Shown here piece after piece: positions 16,671 to 26,174 of a stretch of 64,000 bases of DNA (positions within the stretch are counted from its first letter, which is position 1; every line of letters starts with the position of its first letter). The notes beneath the pieces were generated by a model that was not told where the DNA came from, did no database searches, and was given only the letters and a program-made list of their open reading frames with translations. The stretch comes from Bacillota bacterium (GTDB lineage: Bacteria; Bacillota; Clostridia; Oscillospirales; Oscillospiraceae), in the NCBI GenBank assembly GCA_028719885.1, contig JAQYLT010000078.1, positions 62,001-126,000 on the forward strand, in the 5' to 3' direction. A program made the position numbers and the translations under genes.

Positions 16671-19202
16671 GTGTCCGAACAAGCAGCAAAAATACCCTGC
16701 ACCATTGGCCTGTTGGCCCATGTGGATGCGGGAAAGACCACCCTGTCAGAGGCAATGCTGTATTGCACGGGTCAGCGGCGGACCCTGGGGCGAGTGGACC
16801 ACCGGGACTCCTATCTGGACAGTCACAGCTTAGAACGGGAGCGGGGCATCACCATTTTCTCCAAGCAGGCCCGGCTGGAAACGCCCCGGCGGCAGCTGAT
16901 TTTGGTGGACACCCCGGGGCATGTGGATTTTTCGGCAGAGGCGGAGCGCACCATGCCGGTGCTGGACTGCGCGGTCCTGGTCATCAGCGGCACCGACGGC
17001 ATCCAGGCCCACACTCTGACCCTCTGGCGGCTGCTGGAGCGGTACCAGGTGCCGGTTTTTCTGTTTATCAACAAAATGGATTTGCCCGGGGCGGACCGGG
17101 AGAAGCTCCTGGGCCAATTACAGCAGCAGCTGAGCCCCGGCTGCGTGGATTTTGACGCCGACGCGGAGGAAATTGCCGAGGCGGCGGCCATGTGTGACGA
17201 GGCCCTTTTGGAAAGCTACCTGGAAAGCGGCACCGTGACCTCCGGGAACCTGCGGGAGCTGATTGCCGCCCGGAAGCTCTTCCCCTGCTGCTTCGGCGCG
17301 GCGCTGAAGCTGGAGGGGGTGGACCGGCTGCTGGATATTCTGGATGCCTATGCCCCCCAAAAGCAGTATGGCAGCGAATTTGCCGCCCGGGTATACAAAA
17401 TCTCCCGGGACCAGGCAGGTGCCCGATTGACCTGGGTCAAGGTCACCAGCGGCAGCCTGCGGGTGCGGCAGAATCTTCGCTACACCAATCAAAAGGGGGA
17501 AGCCCTGGAAGAAAAGCTGGTGCAGCTGCGGCTGTACTCCGGGGATAAATTCACCGCCCCGGAGGAAATTGCCGCCGGGCAGCTGGCCGCCCTCACCGGT
17601 CTGTCCGCCACCTACGTAGGACAGTCCCTGGGGATGGAGCCGCCGGGACCGGCGCCGCTCTTAGAGCCGGTGATGACCTACCGGGTGAACCTGCCCAAGG
17701 GCTGTGACGGCGCCCAGGCCCTGCCCAAGCTGCGGCAGCTGGAGGAAGAGGACCCCCAGCTCCATCTATTGTGGCAGGATGGGCAGATTCATGTGCAGAT
17801 CATGGGCCGGGTCCAGCTGGAAATCTTTCGCAGCCTGGTTTTTCAGCGGTTTGGGCTGGACATCACCCTGGACGACCGGCGGATTTTCTACAAGGAGACC
17901 ATTCAAAACACGGTAGAGGGGGTGGGCCACTTCGAGCCCCTGCGCCACTATGCCGAGTGCCACATCCTCCTGGAGCCCCTCCCCAGAGGCTCCGGATTGG
18001 TCATCGACACGGTGTGCCCCCTGGATGTGCTGGACGGGAATTATCAAAACCTGATTCTCACCCATCTTGCAGAAAAGGTCCACCGGGGCGTGCTCATCGG
18101 CGCTCCCATCACGGATATGAAGCTCACCCTGCTGGTGGGCAAGGCCCATTTGAAGCACACCGAGGGAGGGGACTTCCGCCAGGCCACCTATCGGGCGGTG
18201 CGCCAGGGGCTGATGCAGGCGGAATCCGTTCTTTTGGAGCCCTGGTATGATTTCACCGTCACCGCCCCCACGGAGCTCATCGGCCGGGCCATCACCGACA
18301 TCCGAACCATGGGCGGGGAATTCGACGCCCCGGAGAGCCAGGGGGCCATTTCCACCCTCCGGGGCACGGTGCCCGCCTCCGAAGTCAGGGACTACGCCGA
18401 CCAGCTGGCCGCCTACACCCAGGGCCGGGGGCAGCTGCAATTATCCCTCCACGGCTACGCCCCCTGCCACAACACCCAGGCGGTAATCGAGGAAGCGGGC
18501 TACGACCCGGAGGCGGATTTGGAAAACACCCCGGATTCCGTTTTCTGTGCCCACGGCGCGGGCTTCAATGTCAAATGGAATCAGGTAAAGGACTATATGC
18601 ATCTGGAAAGCGGGCTCAAGGAAGAAAAACCGCCCCAGATCATCCAGCGGGGCAATCTGGACGACAAGGAGCTGGAACGGATTATGGAGCGGGAATTCGG
18701 ACCCATTCGCCGCAGGCAGTACGCCACTCCCGCCACCCGGCCCGCCACCGAGGAGATCACCATCAAGCAGCCCAGGCAGCGCTGCATCATTGTGGACGGC
18801 TACAACATCATTTTTGCCTGGGAAGCCCTGGCCGACCAGGCAAAAGCCGACCTGGACGCCGCCCGGCGGCAGCTGTGCGACAGTTTGTCCAGCTACGCGG
18901 GCTTCACCAAATGCCGCCTGGTGGTGGTTTTCGACGGCTACAAGCAGAAGGGCAGCACCGGAGAAAAAAGCCAGTTCCACAACATCCAGGTGGTTTACAC
19001 CCGGGAGGGCCAGACCGCCGACCGGTATATTGAAGAGCTGGCGGCGGAGATTGGCAGCAGCTACGCGGTGCGGGTGGCTTCCTCCGACGCCCTGGTGCAG
19101 CTTTCCTCCTTCCGCAGCGGCGTGCTGCGGATGTCCGCCCGGGAATTGCACGACGAGGTGGAGTCCGCCCACCGGGAGATGGGAAAATATTTTCACTGTT
19201 AG
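16671..19202 (+). CDS. TetM/EF-G-like translation GTPase fused to a NYN (Rae1/YacP-like) ribonuclease domain
   Basis: About 843 residues from GTG 16671, which lies eight bases after GGAGGGGG; the ATG at 16653 overlaps that site. Residues ~13-200 are the GTPase (HVDAGKTT, RGITIF, VDTPGHVDF, NKMD), then EF-G domains II-V as in ribosomal protection proteins to ~residue 640. A charged linker follows (DDKELERIMEREFGPIRRR). Residues ~704-843 are a NYN/PIN-like nuclease with acidic residues in IVDGYNI (Asp709), VVFDGYK, TADRYIE and VASSDALVQ, as in YacP. In Bacillus subtilis YacP/Rae1 cuts mRNA in the ribosomal A site. Possible role: ribosome rescue or mRNA cleavage on stalled ribosomes; tetracycline resistance is not implied. 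Confidence 0.88.
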   Translation: MSEQAAKIPCTIGLLAHVDAGKTTLSEAMLYCTGQRRTLGRVDHRDSYLDSHSLERERGITIFSKQARLETPRRQLILVDTPGHVDFSAEAERTMPVLDCAVLVISGTDGIQAHTLTLWRLLERYQVPVFLFINKMDLPGADREKLLGQLQQQLSPGCVDFDADAEEIAEAAAMCDEALLESYLESGTVTSGNLRELIAARKLFPCCFGAALKLEGVDRLLDILDAYAPQKQYGSEFAARVYKISRDQAGARLTWVKVTSGSLRVRQNLRYTNQKGEALEEKLVQLRLYSGDKFTAPEEIAAGQLAALTGLSATYVGQSLGMEPPGPAPLLEPVMTYRVNLPKGCDGAQALPKLRQLEEEDPQLHLLWQDGQIHVQIMGRVQLEIFRSLVFQRFGLDITLDDRRIFYKETIQNTVEGVGHFEPLRHYAECHILLEPLPRGSGLVIDTVCPLDVLDGNYQNLILTHLAEKVHRGVLIGAPITDMKLTLLVGKAHLKHTEGGDFRQATYRAVRQGLMQAESVLLEPWYDFTVTAPTELIGRAITDIRTMGGEFDAPESQGAISTLRGTVPASEVRDYADQLAAYTQGRGQLQLSLHGYAPCHNTQAVIEEAGYDPEADLENTPDSVFCAHGAGFNVKWNQVKDYMHLESGLKEEKPPQIIQRGNLDDKELERIMEREFGPIRRRQYATPATRPATEEITIKQPRQRCIIVDGYNIIFAWEALADQAKADLDAARRQLCDSLSSYAGFTKCRLVVVFDGYKQKGSTGEKSQFHNIQVVYTREGQTADRYIEELAAEIGSSYAVRVASSDALVQLSSFRSGVLRMSARELHDEVESAHREMGKYFHC

Positions 19203-19225
19203 GCAGTGATTTCGGCTCAAGCAAC

Positions 19226-19370
19226 CGTAGGGGAGGCTATCAGCCTCCCGCGCAGTACAATGCAACATGATCGCATCCGGCTCGGCGATCTCGTACAATG
19301 TTTATCGTTTTACCTTTCAGCCAACCGTGTGGATTGATTTGGGTTGCGGGAGGCTGGTAGCCTCCCCTAC
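19226..19370. repeat. Inverted pair of REP-like palindromes, type A
   Basis: GTAGGGGAGGCTATCAGCCT (from 19227) and its inverted mate at 19346-19370 (GGAGGCTGGTAGCCTCCCC). Each is itself a palindrome with stem GGAGGCT/AGCCTCC, and the two face each other over a 94-base spacer, the layout of a BIME. Confidence 0.75.
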
Positions 19371-19400
19371 TATTGCGTTAATGCTAATAATTTATGATTT

Positions 19401-19512
19401 CGTAGGGCGGGTGGCTTGCCCCCGCCGCAAAGTTTCGATTTGGAACATGTACGCTTCAACGGAGCCATCCACAAACCGGAGGGTTTCGGCGGGGGCAAGC
19501 CCCCGCCCTACG
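19401..19512. repeat. Inverted pair of REP-like palindromes, type B
   Basis: CGTAGGGCGGGTGGCTTGCC (from 19401) and its inverted mate at 19488-19512 (ending GCCCTACG) carry stem GGCGGG/CCCGCC and flank 61 bases. With type A they occupy the 426-base gap before tadA; no gene was seen there. Confidence 0.75.
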
Positions 19513-19628
19513 AAAGTAAAGCTTTAGGTCTAACAATCTACTAGGCCCGGAGGATATGCTCTTTTTGAATTGCTTCTTCTCTTCGGCTGATTTTGCTGGG
19601 AAAGTATGATAGGATTTAGGAGGTGCCC

Positions 19629-20114
19629 ATGGAGGACGCATATTATATGGAGCAGGCCCTGGCGCTGGCCCGGGAGGCCGCCCGGGAGGGAGAGGTGCCC
19701 GTGGGCTGTGTCATCGTCCGGGGGGACGAGATCGTCGGCCGGGGCCGCAACCGCCGGGAGACGGACAAGTCCGCCCTGGCCCACGCAGAGCTGGAGGCCA
19801 TCGCCCAGGCAAACAAGGCCCTGGGGGGCTGGCGGCTGTGGGAGTGCACCCTCTACGTCACCCTGGAGCCCTGCCCCATGTGCGCCGGGGCCATCATCAA
19901 TGCCCGGATCCCCCGGGTGGTCTATGCCGCCGGGGACGAAAAATTCGGCGCCTGCCGCAGCGTTTGCAGCCTGTTCGACATGGCCTTTAACCACCACCCC
20001 ACCGTGGAGGCGGGGCTGCTGGAACAGGAGGCCGTGGCGCTGATGCAGGATTTTTTCAAGGAATTACGAATTCAGCTGAAAACCAGGCCCCGGTGGAGAA
20101 AGCCGGGGCAGTGA
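19629..20114 (+). CDS. tadA: tRNA-specific adenosine deaminase
   Basis: 161 residues. Converts A34 to inosine in the anticodon of tRNA-Arg(ACG). The zinc site is complete: HAELEAI (His plus proton-shuttling Glu) and PCPMCAGAI (two Cys). The family ending FFKELR is present. ATG 19629 is chosen because AGGAGG lies five bases upstream; the in-frame GTG at 19623 overlaps it. spoIIP follows 15 bases later on the same strand. Confidence 0.93.
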   Translation: MEDAYYMEQALALAREAAREGEVPVGCVIVRGDEIVGRGRNRRETDKSALAHAELEAIAQANKALGGWRLWECTLYVTLEPCPMCAGAIINARIPRVVYAAGDEKFGACRSVCSLFDMAFNHHPTVEAGLLEQEAVALMQDFFKELRIQLKTRPRWRKPGQ

Positions 20115-20129
20115 GCGGGAGGGATTTGG

Positions 20130-21101
20130 TTGGAACCGGTGCGAAGCGCCCGAAAATTTGGGATTTCCGTTGTTTTACTCACCACATTGTTCCGGCTGTT
20201 TGAGCTGGGAATCCCCCAGAATGCAGTGCGGCTCATTCCCAATTTTCTCCCCACCTCCATACAAAAAGAGACCGAACGGGCAGTTCGGTCCTTTTCTTTC
20301 CCTTTTCCCTTTGAATCCTCGCCGCCCATGGACTACTCCCCGGAGCCTGCCCTGCCAAAATTCACCGCCCAGGATGCCCAGGCGGTGTCGGTAATCAATT
20401 CCAGCCGGGAAACCCCGGACTATGGGACGCTGATGGCGGCTCCCCTCAATTGGCAGCTGGCCGCGAGCAGCCCCACGGTGCTGATCATCCACACCCACAC
20501 CTCCGAAAGCTACGAGCGGGGCAGCCGGGATTACCCGGAAACCGCCGCCTACCGCACCCTGGAGGAGGAATACAACATGCTCTCCATCGGCGACCGGCTG
20601 GCGCAGCTGCTGGAAGCGGAGGGAATCCGGGTGATTCACGACCGGGAATTCCACGACTACCCCGCCTACAACACCGCCTACGCCCACGCCCGCAAGTCCA
20701 TTCAAAAGCTGCTGGCGGAAAATCCGGAGGTTGACCTGGTACTGGACCTGCACCGGGATGCCGCCGACGCAGACGCAGGCCAGCTGTGCACCCAAATCCA
20801 GATGGACGGGACGGATTGCGCCCAGCTGATGCTGGTGCTGGGGATGGGTAATTCCGCCCTCCCCAACGACCATTGGCAGGACAACCTATCTCTGGCCCTC
20901 AAGCTTCAATTCCTGCTCCAAAGCCGGAGTCCGGCCCTCTGCCGCCCCATCTCCCTGCGGGCCCAGCGGTTCAATCAGGACCTGGCAGCATATTCTCTGC
21001 TGGTGGAGGTGGGAGCCGCCGGGGACAGTCACGAGGCCGCCCTGGAGGCCGCAGAGCAGCTGGCTGCGGGAATCGCCGCCTTAAAACACGGCACCGCCTG
21101 A
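20130..21101 (+). CDS. spoIIP: Stage II sporulation protein P (peptidoglycan amidase/endopeptidase)
   Basis: 323 residues; TTG start seven bases after GGGAGG. SpoIIP works with SpoIID and SpoIIM to degrade septal peptidoglycan during engulfment. A short hydrophobic N-terminus (VVLLTTLFRLFELGI) could anchor it. The catalytic domain shows LIIHTHTSESY (zinc His), VLDLHRDA and LLVEVGAAGDSHEAA (catalytic Glu), matching the family. Start and tadA proximity suggest readthrough from tadA. No obvious sporulation-sigma promoter was identified. Confidence 0.9.
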   Translation: MEPVRSARKFGISVVLLTTLFRLFELGIPQNAVRLIPNFLPTSIQKETERAVRSFSFPFPFESSPPMDYSPEPALPKFTAQDAQAVSVINSSRETPDYGTLMAAPLNWQLAASSPTVLIIHTHTSESYERGSRDYPETAAYRTLEEEYNMLSIGDRLAQLLEAEGIRVIHDREFHDYPAYNTAYAHARKSIQKLLAENPEVDLVLDLHRDAADADAGQLCTQIQMDGTDCAQLMLVLGMGNSALPNDHWQDNLSLALKLQFLLQSRSPALCRPISLRAQRFNQDLAAYSLLVEVGAAGDSHEAALEAAEQLAAGIAALKHGTA

Positions 21102-21121
21102 GGCTGCCCAATTCCCAATGT

Positions 21122-22129
21122 CTACAGCTCGCCGGGTACATCCGGGGCGGGGCCCACGGAGCCACGGAGGATGACCTCCGGGTGTAGCTTGAGGGAGCTG
21201 ATGTGAATCTGGCGAATCTGGCTGGCCAGGGCATAGTAGGCGCTTTTGCCCAGCTCCGTCCGGTCCTGACGGATGGAGGAGAGGGTGGGGCTGGTGCTCT
21301 GGCAGATGGGCAGATCATCGATGCCCAGAATGCTCAAATCCTCCGGCACCCGCAGGCCATTTCTCTGGCAGCAATGCATCACATCCCGGGCAAGCAGATC
21401 GTGGCTGCAAATCAGAGCGGTGCACCCCTGCTCCAGCAGCCGGGGCAGATGGGTCTGCAGGCACTCGGCAGTGGAGAAAGAGTGGCCTGCCAGCAGGTGA
21501 TCGTCCCCCAGCCGGTGCTTCCGCAGGGCCCGGAAGAAAGCCAGGTAGCGCTGCTGATACACATAGGAGCCCAGGCCGCCGCTGATGTAGCCGATTTTCC
21601 GGTGACCCAGCTTTTTCAGCCGGAGGATGGCGGATTCCATGGCCTCGTCGTTGTCCACCCCCACCTGGGAAACTGCAGGATTATACTGGGCGCTGTTGTC
21701 CAGCAGCACGGTGGGGGTACGGCAGCTGCGGAATTCCTCCATCCAGGCATCGGAAAAGGAGGTGCCCAAAAACAGGCCACCCTGATAATTGTGCCGCAGC
21801 ATATACTCATCATAGTGATTCTGCCTTTGCAGCTCGGCGGTCAGGGGAATGAGCACCACCTCGCAGCCGTCCGGCTCCGCCAGCTTGCGAAAGCCCGTCA
21901 CCAGGTCCCAACCAAAGTCGTTGGGATGCTCATAGGACATGTTCTCGATGAACACCCCCAGCCGGGGGGCCTGCCGGGACCGAGGCAGCCGGGTATAGCC
22001 CAGCTCCACCGCCGTTTCCAGAACCGCTCGGCGCATGGCCTCGCTGATATCCCCGGCGCCGCTGAAGGCCTTGGAGACCGTTCCCTTGGAAATCCCCAGC
22101 CGCTTGGCAATATCGTCCATGGTTGCCAT
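21122..22129 (-). CDS. LacI family transcriptional regulator
   Basis: About 335 residues. N-terminal helix-turn-helix MATMDDIAKRLGISKGTVSK, then a periplasmic-binding-protein-like sensor (VGVDNDEAMESAI, GYISGG, DDLPICQSTSPTLSSI). Start ATG 22129 follows GAGGTGA by five to six bases; an upstream in-frame ATG has no site. It stands alone between spoIIP and ftsH, both unrelated, so its sugar ligand and targets are unknown. It converges with spoIIP; their stops are 20 bases apart. Confidence 0.9.
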   Translation of the reverse strand: MATMDDIAKRLGISKGTVSKAFSGAGDISEAMRRAVLETAVELGYTRLPRSRQAPRLGVFIENMSYEHPNDFGWDLVTGFRKLAEPDGCEVVLIPLTAELQRQNHYDEYMLRHNYQGGLFLGTSFSDAWMEEFRSCRTPTVLLDNSAQYNPAVSQVGVDNDEAMESAILRLKKLGHRKIGYISGGLGSYVYQQRYLAFFRALRKHRLGDDHLLAGHSFSTAECLQTHLPRLLEQGCTALICSHDLLARDVMHCCQRNGLRVPEDLSILGIDDLPICQSTSPTLSSIRQDRTELGKSAYYALASQIRQIHISSLKLHPEVILRGSVGPAPDVPGEL

Positions 22130-22376
22130 ATCCGTCACCTCTTTTGGGAAAAACAAGAATTTTCTTCATTATATGATATTCTTTTCCAAAATGCAACGGA
22201 ATGTTTCGTAATTTTTCGCAGCCGGAGGCCGGGCCGCCATCTCCAGGGGCAGTTGGGAGGATTCCGGCCCTTTTCATCACGGAAATTTCATTCTTTTTTG
22301 GAGATTTCTTAACAATTTTTGGATACTCTATTCTTGGTTAGATCAAAATTGAAGCATCTAGAAAGGGAGAAGAACG

Positions 22377-24203
22377 ATGGGAAGTATGAACGAGGTTAAA
22401 CAGCCCAAAAAGCCGCTGATCTACTATTATTTTGTGGTACTGCTGGTGATCATGCTGTTCAACTGGCTGGTGATGCCCCGGATTTTAGAGCGGCAGATTC
22501 AGCAGGTGGACTACGGCACCTTCATGACCATGACCGAGGAAGGCGACATCGGACAGGTGGACATTCAGAGCAATCAGATTATCTTCACCGACAAAGAAAA
22601 CACCAAAATCTTCAAAACCGGCCTGATGGATGACCCCGGCCGAACGGAACGACTCCATGCGGCAGGGGCCGTGTTCTCCAGTGAGATCATCGAGGAGGCC
22701 TCCCCCCTGATTTCCATTTTGGTATCCTGGGTGCTGCCCATGGTGATTTTTATTTTCCTGGGCCAGTTCATGACCAAAAAACTCATGGACCGGGCCGGAG
22801 GCGGCGCGGGAGCCATGAGCTTCAATATGGGCAAGAGCAACGCCAAGGTCTACGTGAAATCCTCCGACGGCATCAAATTCTCCGATGTGGCCGGTGAGGA
22901 CGAGGCCAAGGAAAACCTGGCGGAAATCGTGGACTACCTGCACAATCCGGACAAATACCGGGAAATCGGCGCCTCCATGCCCAAGGGCATCCTTTTGGTA
23001 GGCCCTCCGGGCACCGGTAAGACCATGCTGGCCAAGGCCGTAGCCGGTGAAGCCAGCGTGCCTTTCTTCTCCATGAGCGGCTCCGAATTTGTGGAGATGT
23101 TCGTGGGCATGGGTGCCAGCAAGGTCCGGGACCTCTTTAAGCAGGCCAAGGAAAAGGCCCCCTGCATCGTGTTCATCGATGAGATTGACGCCATCGGCCA
23201 GAAGCGGAACACCGGCGGCATGGGCGGCAACGACGAGCGGGAGCAGACCCTGAACCAGCTGCTCACCGAGATGGACGGCTTTGAGGGGAACAACGGCGTG
23301 ATCATTCTGGCCGCCACCAACCGGCCGGAGTCTCTGGACCCCGCCCTCACCCGTCCCGGCCGGTTTGACCGGAGAGTGCCGGTGGAGCTGCCCGACCTGA
23401 AAGGCCGGGAGGAAATTCTCAAGGTCCACACAAGAAAAATCAAGGTATCCGACGATGTGGACTTCTCCAAAATCGCCCGAATGGCCTCCGGTGCCAGCGG
23501 CGCGGAGCTTGCCAACATCGTCAACGAGGCTGCCCTGCGGGCCGTGCGGGACAACCGGAAATTCGCCACCCAGGCGGATATGGAGGAATCCATCGAGACC
23601 GTCATTGCCGGTTATCAGAAGAAGAACGCCATTCTCACCGACCGGGAAAAGCGGGTGGTGGCCTATCACGAAATCGGTCACGCGTTGGTTGCCGCCAAGC
23701 AGACCGGCTCCGCCCCGGTGCAGAAAATCACCATCGTTCCCCGGACCTCCGGCGCCCTGGGCTACACCATGCAGGTGGAGGAGGGCAACCACTATCTGAT
23801 GACCAAGGAAGAGCTGGAAGCCAAGATCGCCACCTATACCGGCGGCCGGGCCGCAGAGGAAGTGATTTTCAACTCCATCAGCACCGGCGCCTCCAACGAC
23901 ATCGAGCAGGCCACCAAGCTGGCCCGGGCCATGATTACCCGGTACGGCATGAGCCAGGATTTCGACATGGTGGCCCTGGAAACCGTGAGCAATCAGTATT
24001 TGGGCGGCGACGCCTCCCTGGCCTGCTCTCCCGAGCTGCAAGCCAAGGTGGACTACCAGGTGGTAGCCCTGGTGAAGCAGCTCCATGAGAAAGCGAAGAA
24101 CATCCTGATGGAAAACCGGGAGAAGCTGGACGAGCTGGCCTCCTTCCTCTACGAGCGGGAAACCATCACCGGAGAGGAATTTATGGAGATTCTCAACCGA
24201 TAA
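22377..24203 (+). CDS. ftsH: ATP-dependent membrane zinc metalloprotease FtsH
   Basis: 608 residues. First membrane segment at ~17-34, a short external domain, second segment at ~110-132, then AAA+ ATPase (Walker [14 protein letters not shown], Walker [12 protein letters not shown], arginine-finger region [10 protein letters not shown]) and peptidase with zinc motif HEIGH (usual FtsH HEAGH). It degrades misassembled membrane proteins and regulatory proteins. ATG preceded by GGGAGAAG. No operon partner; a GC-rich stem lies 60 bases past the stop. Confidence 0.95.
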   Translation: MGSMNEVKQPKKPLIYYYFVVLLVIMLFNWLVMPRILERQIQQVDYGTFMTMTEEGDIGQVDIQSNQIIFTDKENTKIFKTGLMDDPGRTERLHAAGAVFSSEIIEEASPLISILVSWVLPMVIFIFLGQFMTKKLMDRAGGGAGAMSFNMGKSNAKVYVKSSDGIKFSDVAGEDEAKENLAEIVDYLHNPDKYREIGASMPKGILLVGPPGTGKTMLAKAVAGEASVPFFSMSGSEFVEMFVGMGASKVRDLFKQAKEKAPCIVFIDEIDAIGQKRNTGGMGGNDEREQTLNQLLTEMDGFEGNNGVIILAATNRPESLDPALTRPGRFDRRVPVELPDLKGREEILKVHTRKIKVSDDVDFSKIARMASGASGAELANIVNEAALRAVRDNRKFATQADMEESIETVIAGYQKKNAILTDREKRVVAYHEIGHALVAAKQTGSAPVQKITIVPRTSGALGYTMQVEEGNHYLMTKEELEAKIATYTGGRAAEEVIFNSISTGASNDIEQATKLARAMITRYGMSQDFDMVALETVSNQYLGGDASLACSPELQAKVDYQVVALVKQLHEKAKNILMENREKLDELASFLYERETITGEEFMEILNR

Positions 24204-24265
24204 GCAATCCGTCCAATCGAATCCTATTCCGAATCATCCCGGAAAACCCCACAGCAAATACCAAT

Positions 24266-24300
24266 TCAGGCTATCGGCCGTTAATAAGCCGATAGCCTGA
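24266..24300 (+). terminator. Hairpin downstream of ftsH
   Basis: Perfect 13-base stem TCAGGCTATCGGC / GCCGATAGCCTGA with a nine-base loop. There is only a weak T-rich tail, so it may protect the 3' end or terminate inefficiently. Confidence 0.55.
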
Positions 24301-24352
24301 TTGTGAAATTGGAAGTTGGCGAGATATTGAATGGGATGCCCTCCGGCGTGTT

Positions 24353-24501
24353 CGTAGGGAACGGATTTATCCGTTCCGAAAGGTGGGTAAACATCCGTGG
24401 TTCGTTGGATGGTAACGGGTCCATTTTTTCAACATTTTCCGGTTCAATGTGCACCCCATGAAAACGTTACCACGGCGGAACGGATAAATCCGTTCCCTAC
24501 G
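24353..24501 (-). repeat. Hairpin-ended dispersed element (reverse orientation)
   Basis: Inverted hairpins at 24353-24378 and 24477-24501, both with stem GGAACGG/CCGTTCC. Read on the minus strand the internal order is the family order: GGTAACGTTTTCATG near one end and CGAACCACGGATGTTTAC near the other. It accounts for most of the gene-free 24204-24728 stretch. Confidence 0.8.
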
Positions 24502-24728
24502 AAACAGCTCTTGAACTTCCAATTTGTCAAAATACTTACAAAAACGATAAAAGCCTATTATTCTGGCAGCCCGGTTTGCCGACGGATTTCTCCGCGGAGG
24601 GCTGCCAGTTTTTCGTCTGCCACGGGTTCCCCCTCCCGCCAGCACCAGGATACATAACGTGCCTCCTGGTAAACAGAGCATATGTTCTGCCCAACACGGC
24701 ATAACAGACCACCCAGTCAATATTGGGA

Positions 24729-24757
24729 TGGACTTTTTCACCCCGGTCTGCTATACT
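24729..24757 (+). promoter_or_regulatory. Promoter of tetR-like gene
   Basis: TGGACT, 17 bases, TATACT. A GACCACCCAGTC half-palindrome at 24707-24718 shares the GAC-N6-GTC pattern seen at the transporter promoter. Confidence 0.5.
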
Positions 24758-24781
24758 ACATTTCAAAAGGGGGGCATCGCC

Positions 24782-25381
24782 ATGAAACAGGAAGAAAAGA
24801 ACCGAAAAAGCAGGGAGCACATCCTGGAACACGCTTTTGAGGAGTTTGCCCAGCGAGGTTATTTTGGCGCATCGGTGAACACCATCTGCGCCGCGGGAAA
24901 GATTTCCAAGGGGCTGCTGTACCACTACTATGCAGACAAGGACACCCTGTATCTGGCCTGTGTGGAGCGGTGCTTCCAGGAGCTGACCGCCGCCCTCTCC
25001 GCCCTGCTGGACGCCGAAACCGTCACACCGGATCAGTATTTCGATGCCCGGCTGGTGTTCTTCGCCCAGCATCCGCTGCACCAGCGTCTGTTCTGCGACA
25101 CCGTGGTGAACCCGCCCTCCCATCTCTGTCAGGCGCTGGCAGGGTGCCGGGCCTCCTTTGACGCACTGAACGAGACCATGCTCACCGCCATTCTGGAAAA
25201 GCAGACGCTGGCGGAGGGGCTGGGCATCCCGGATGCCATCGCACAGCTGCGAATCTTTGAGGACTGCGTCAGCAGCTACCTGAAAAGCGCCGGACAGGAG
25301 GCCCAGCAGGCGGAGCAGCACAACCAGCTGTGCCGCCGGACCTTTCAAACCATGCTCTATGGGCTGATTGCCCGGCCATGA
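24782..25381 (+). CDS. TetR family transcriptional regulator
   Basis: 199 residues. N-terminal helix-turn-helix spans ILEHAFEEFAQRGYFGASVN through ICAAGKISKGLLYHYYADKD; the all-helical C-terminal ligand domain follows. ATG preceded by AAAAGGGGGG. It is directly upstream of a MATE transporter gene on the same strand whose promoter carries paired GAC-N6-GTC palindromes, so it probably represses the transporter and responds to a transported compound. The transporter is now broken. Confidence 0.88.
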   Translation: MKQEEKNRKSREHILEHAFEEFAQRGYFGASVNTICAAGKISKGLLYHYYADKDTLYLACVERCFQELTAALSALLDAETVTPDQYFDARLVFFAQHPLHQRLFCDTVVNPPSHLCQALAGCRASFDALNETMLTAILEKQTLAEGLGIPDAIAQLRIFEDCVSSYLKSAGQEAQQAEQHNQLCRRTFQTMLYGLIARP

Positions 25382-25448
25382 CCATATGTACATCCCGCCC
25401 CAGGGGAAACCTATGGGGCGGGATTTTCCATGAATTGCCCGGAAGATA

Positions 25449-25498
25449 TTGACCAATCGGTCTGTTTGTGCTATACTTCAAAAATAGACTATATGGTC
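25449..25498 (+). promoter_or_regulatory. MATE promoter with two TetR-type palindromes
   Basis: TTGACC (25449), 17 bases, TATACT (25472-25477). GACCAATCGGTC (25451-25462) overlaps the -35 and GACTATATGGTC (25487-25498) lies downstream of the -10; both fit GAC-N6-GTC. Two such sites bracketing the start suggest repression by the adjacent TetR protein. Confidence 0.65.
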
Positions 25499-25527
25499 TA
25501 TTATCCAGTATGAAAGAAGGAACTCTG

Positions 25528-26174
25528 ATGTCCGCAAACCAAGATCGATCCATTCTCTCCCAAATGCCCCCGCCGCATCCCTGCCCCAGTCCGACGAGAT
25601 CATCGCCGCCTACGGCGTGGTTCAGCGGCTGGTGCTCATTGGCTGCTATGTGGTCATGGGCTTCATGCAGGGTTATCAGCCGGTGGCAGCCTTTGCCTTT
25701 GGCGCGAAAAACGAAGAGCGGTTCCACCAGTCCGTGCGTTTTGCCCTGAAAGGGGCCCTGCTGCTCACCGCTTTGGTGGAGGCAGCCTATATTCTGCTGG
25801 CAAAACCGCTGATTATGCTGTTTAACAGCAATCCGATGATCGTGAACTACGGCAAATGGCTGCTGATCTTCCAGATGGCGCTGTACCCCGCCTTTGGCCT
25901 GTGCTATATGATGACAATCACCTATCAGACCATCGGAGAATCCCGGTATGGCCTGTTCCTGTCCGCAATCCGGCAGGGGCTCTTTTACGTTCCCGTTATC
26001 CTGCTTCTGCCCAGATTCCTGGGCATCACCGGCATTTACGCGGCCCAGCCCGTCGCGGATATACTGACCATATTGGTTTGCATCCTTTCCATTCCCGCAA
26101 TGAAGCGAATCGCCTCCAAAAATATGCTGCCCGGTTCTACCCCTCCGGCGGAGCATGAGGCAGCAGACGAATAA
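25528..26174 (+). pseudogene. MATE family efflux transporter with internal deletion
   Basis: The start is intact (ribosome site GAAGGAA, MSANQDRSILSQMP), then the frame jumps. From about 25573 another frame carries the C-terminal third of a MATE protein, SLPQSDEIIAAYGVVQRL, GYQPVAAFAFGAKN, with four to five membrane segments to EHEAADE. MATE proteins have ~450 residues and 12 segments; roughly 230-250 residues are missing and the two parts are out of frame. The 3' end overlaps the convergent spoIIE end by 38 bases. Confidence 0.75.

Noticed and set aside
16671..19202. Tetracycline resistance gene
   Set aside because: The resemblance to TetM is at family level only; the NYN fusion and divergence do not support a resistance claim.
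22485..24086. A 533-codon open frame antisense to ftsH
   Set aside because: Shadow frame; no family features.
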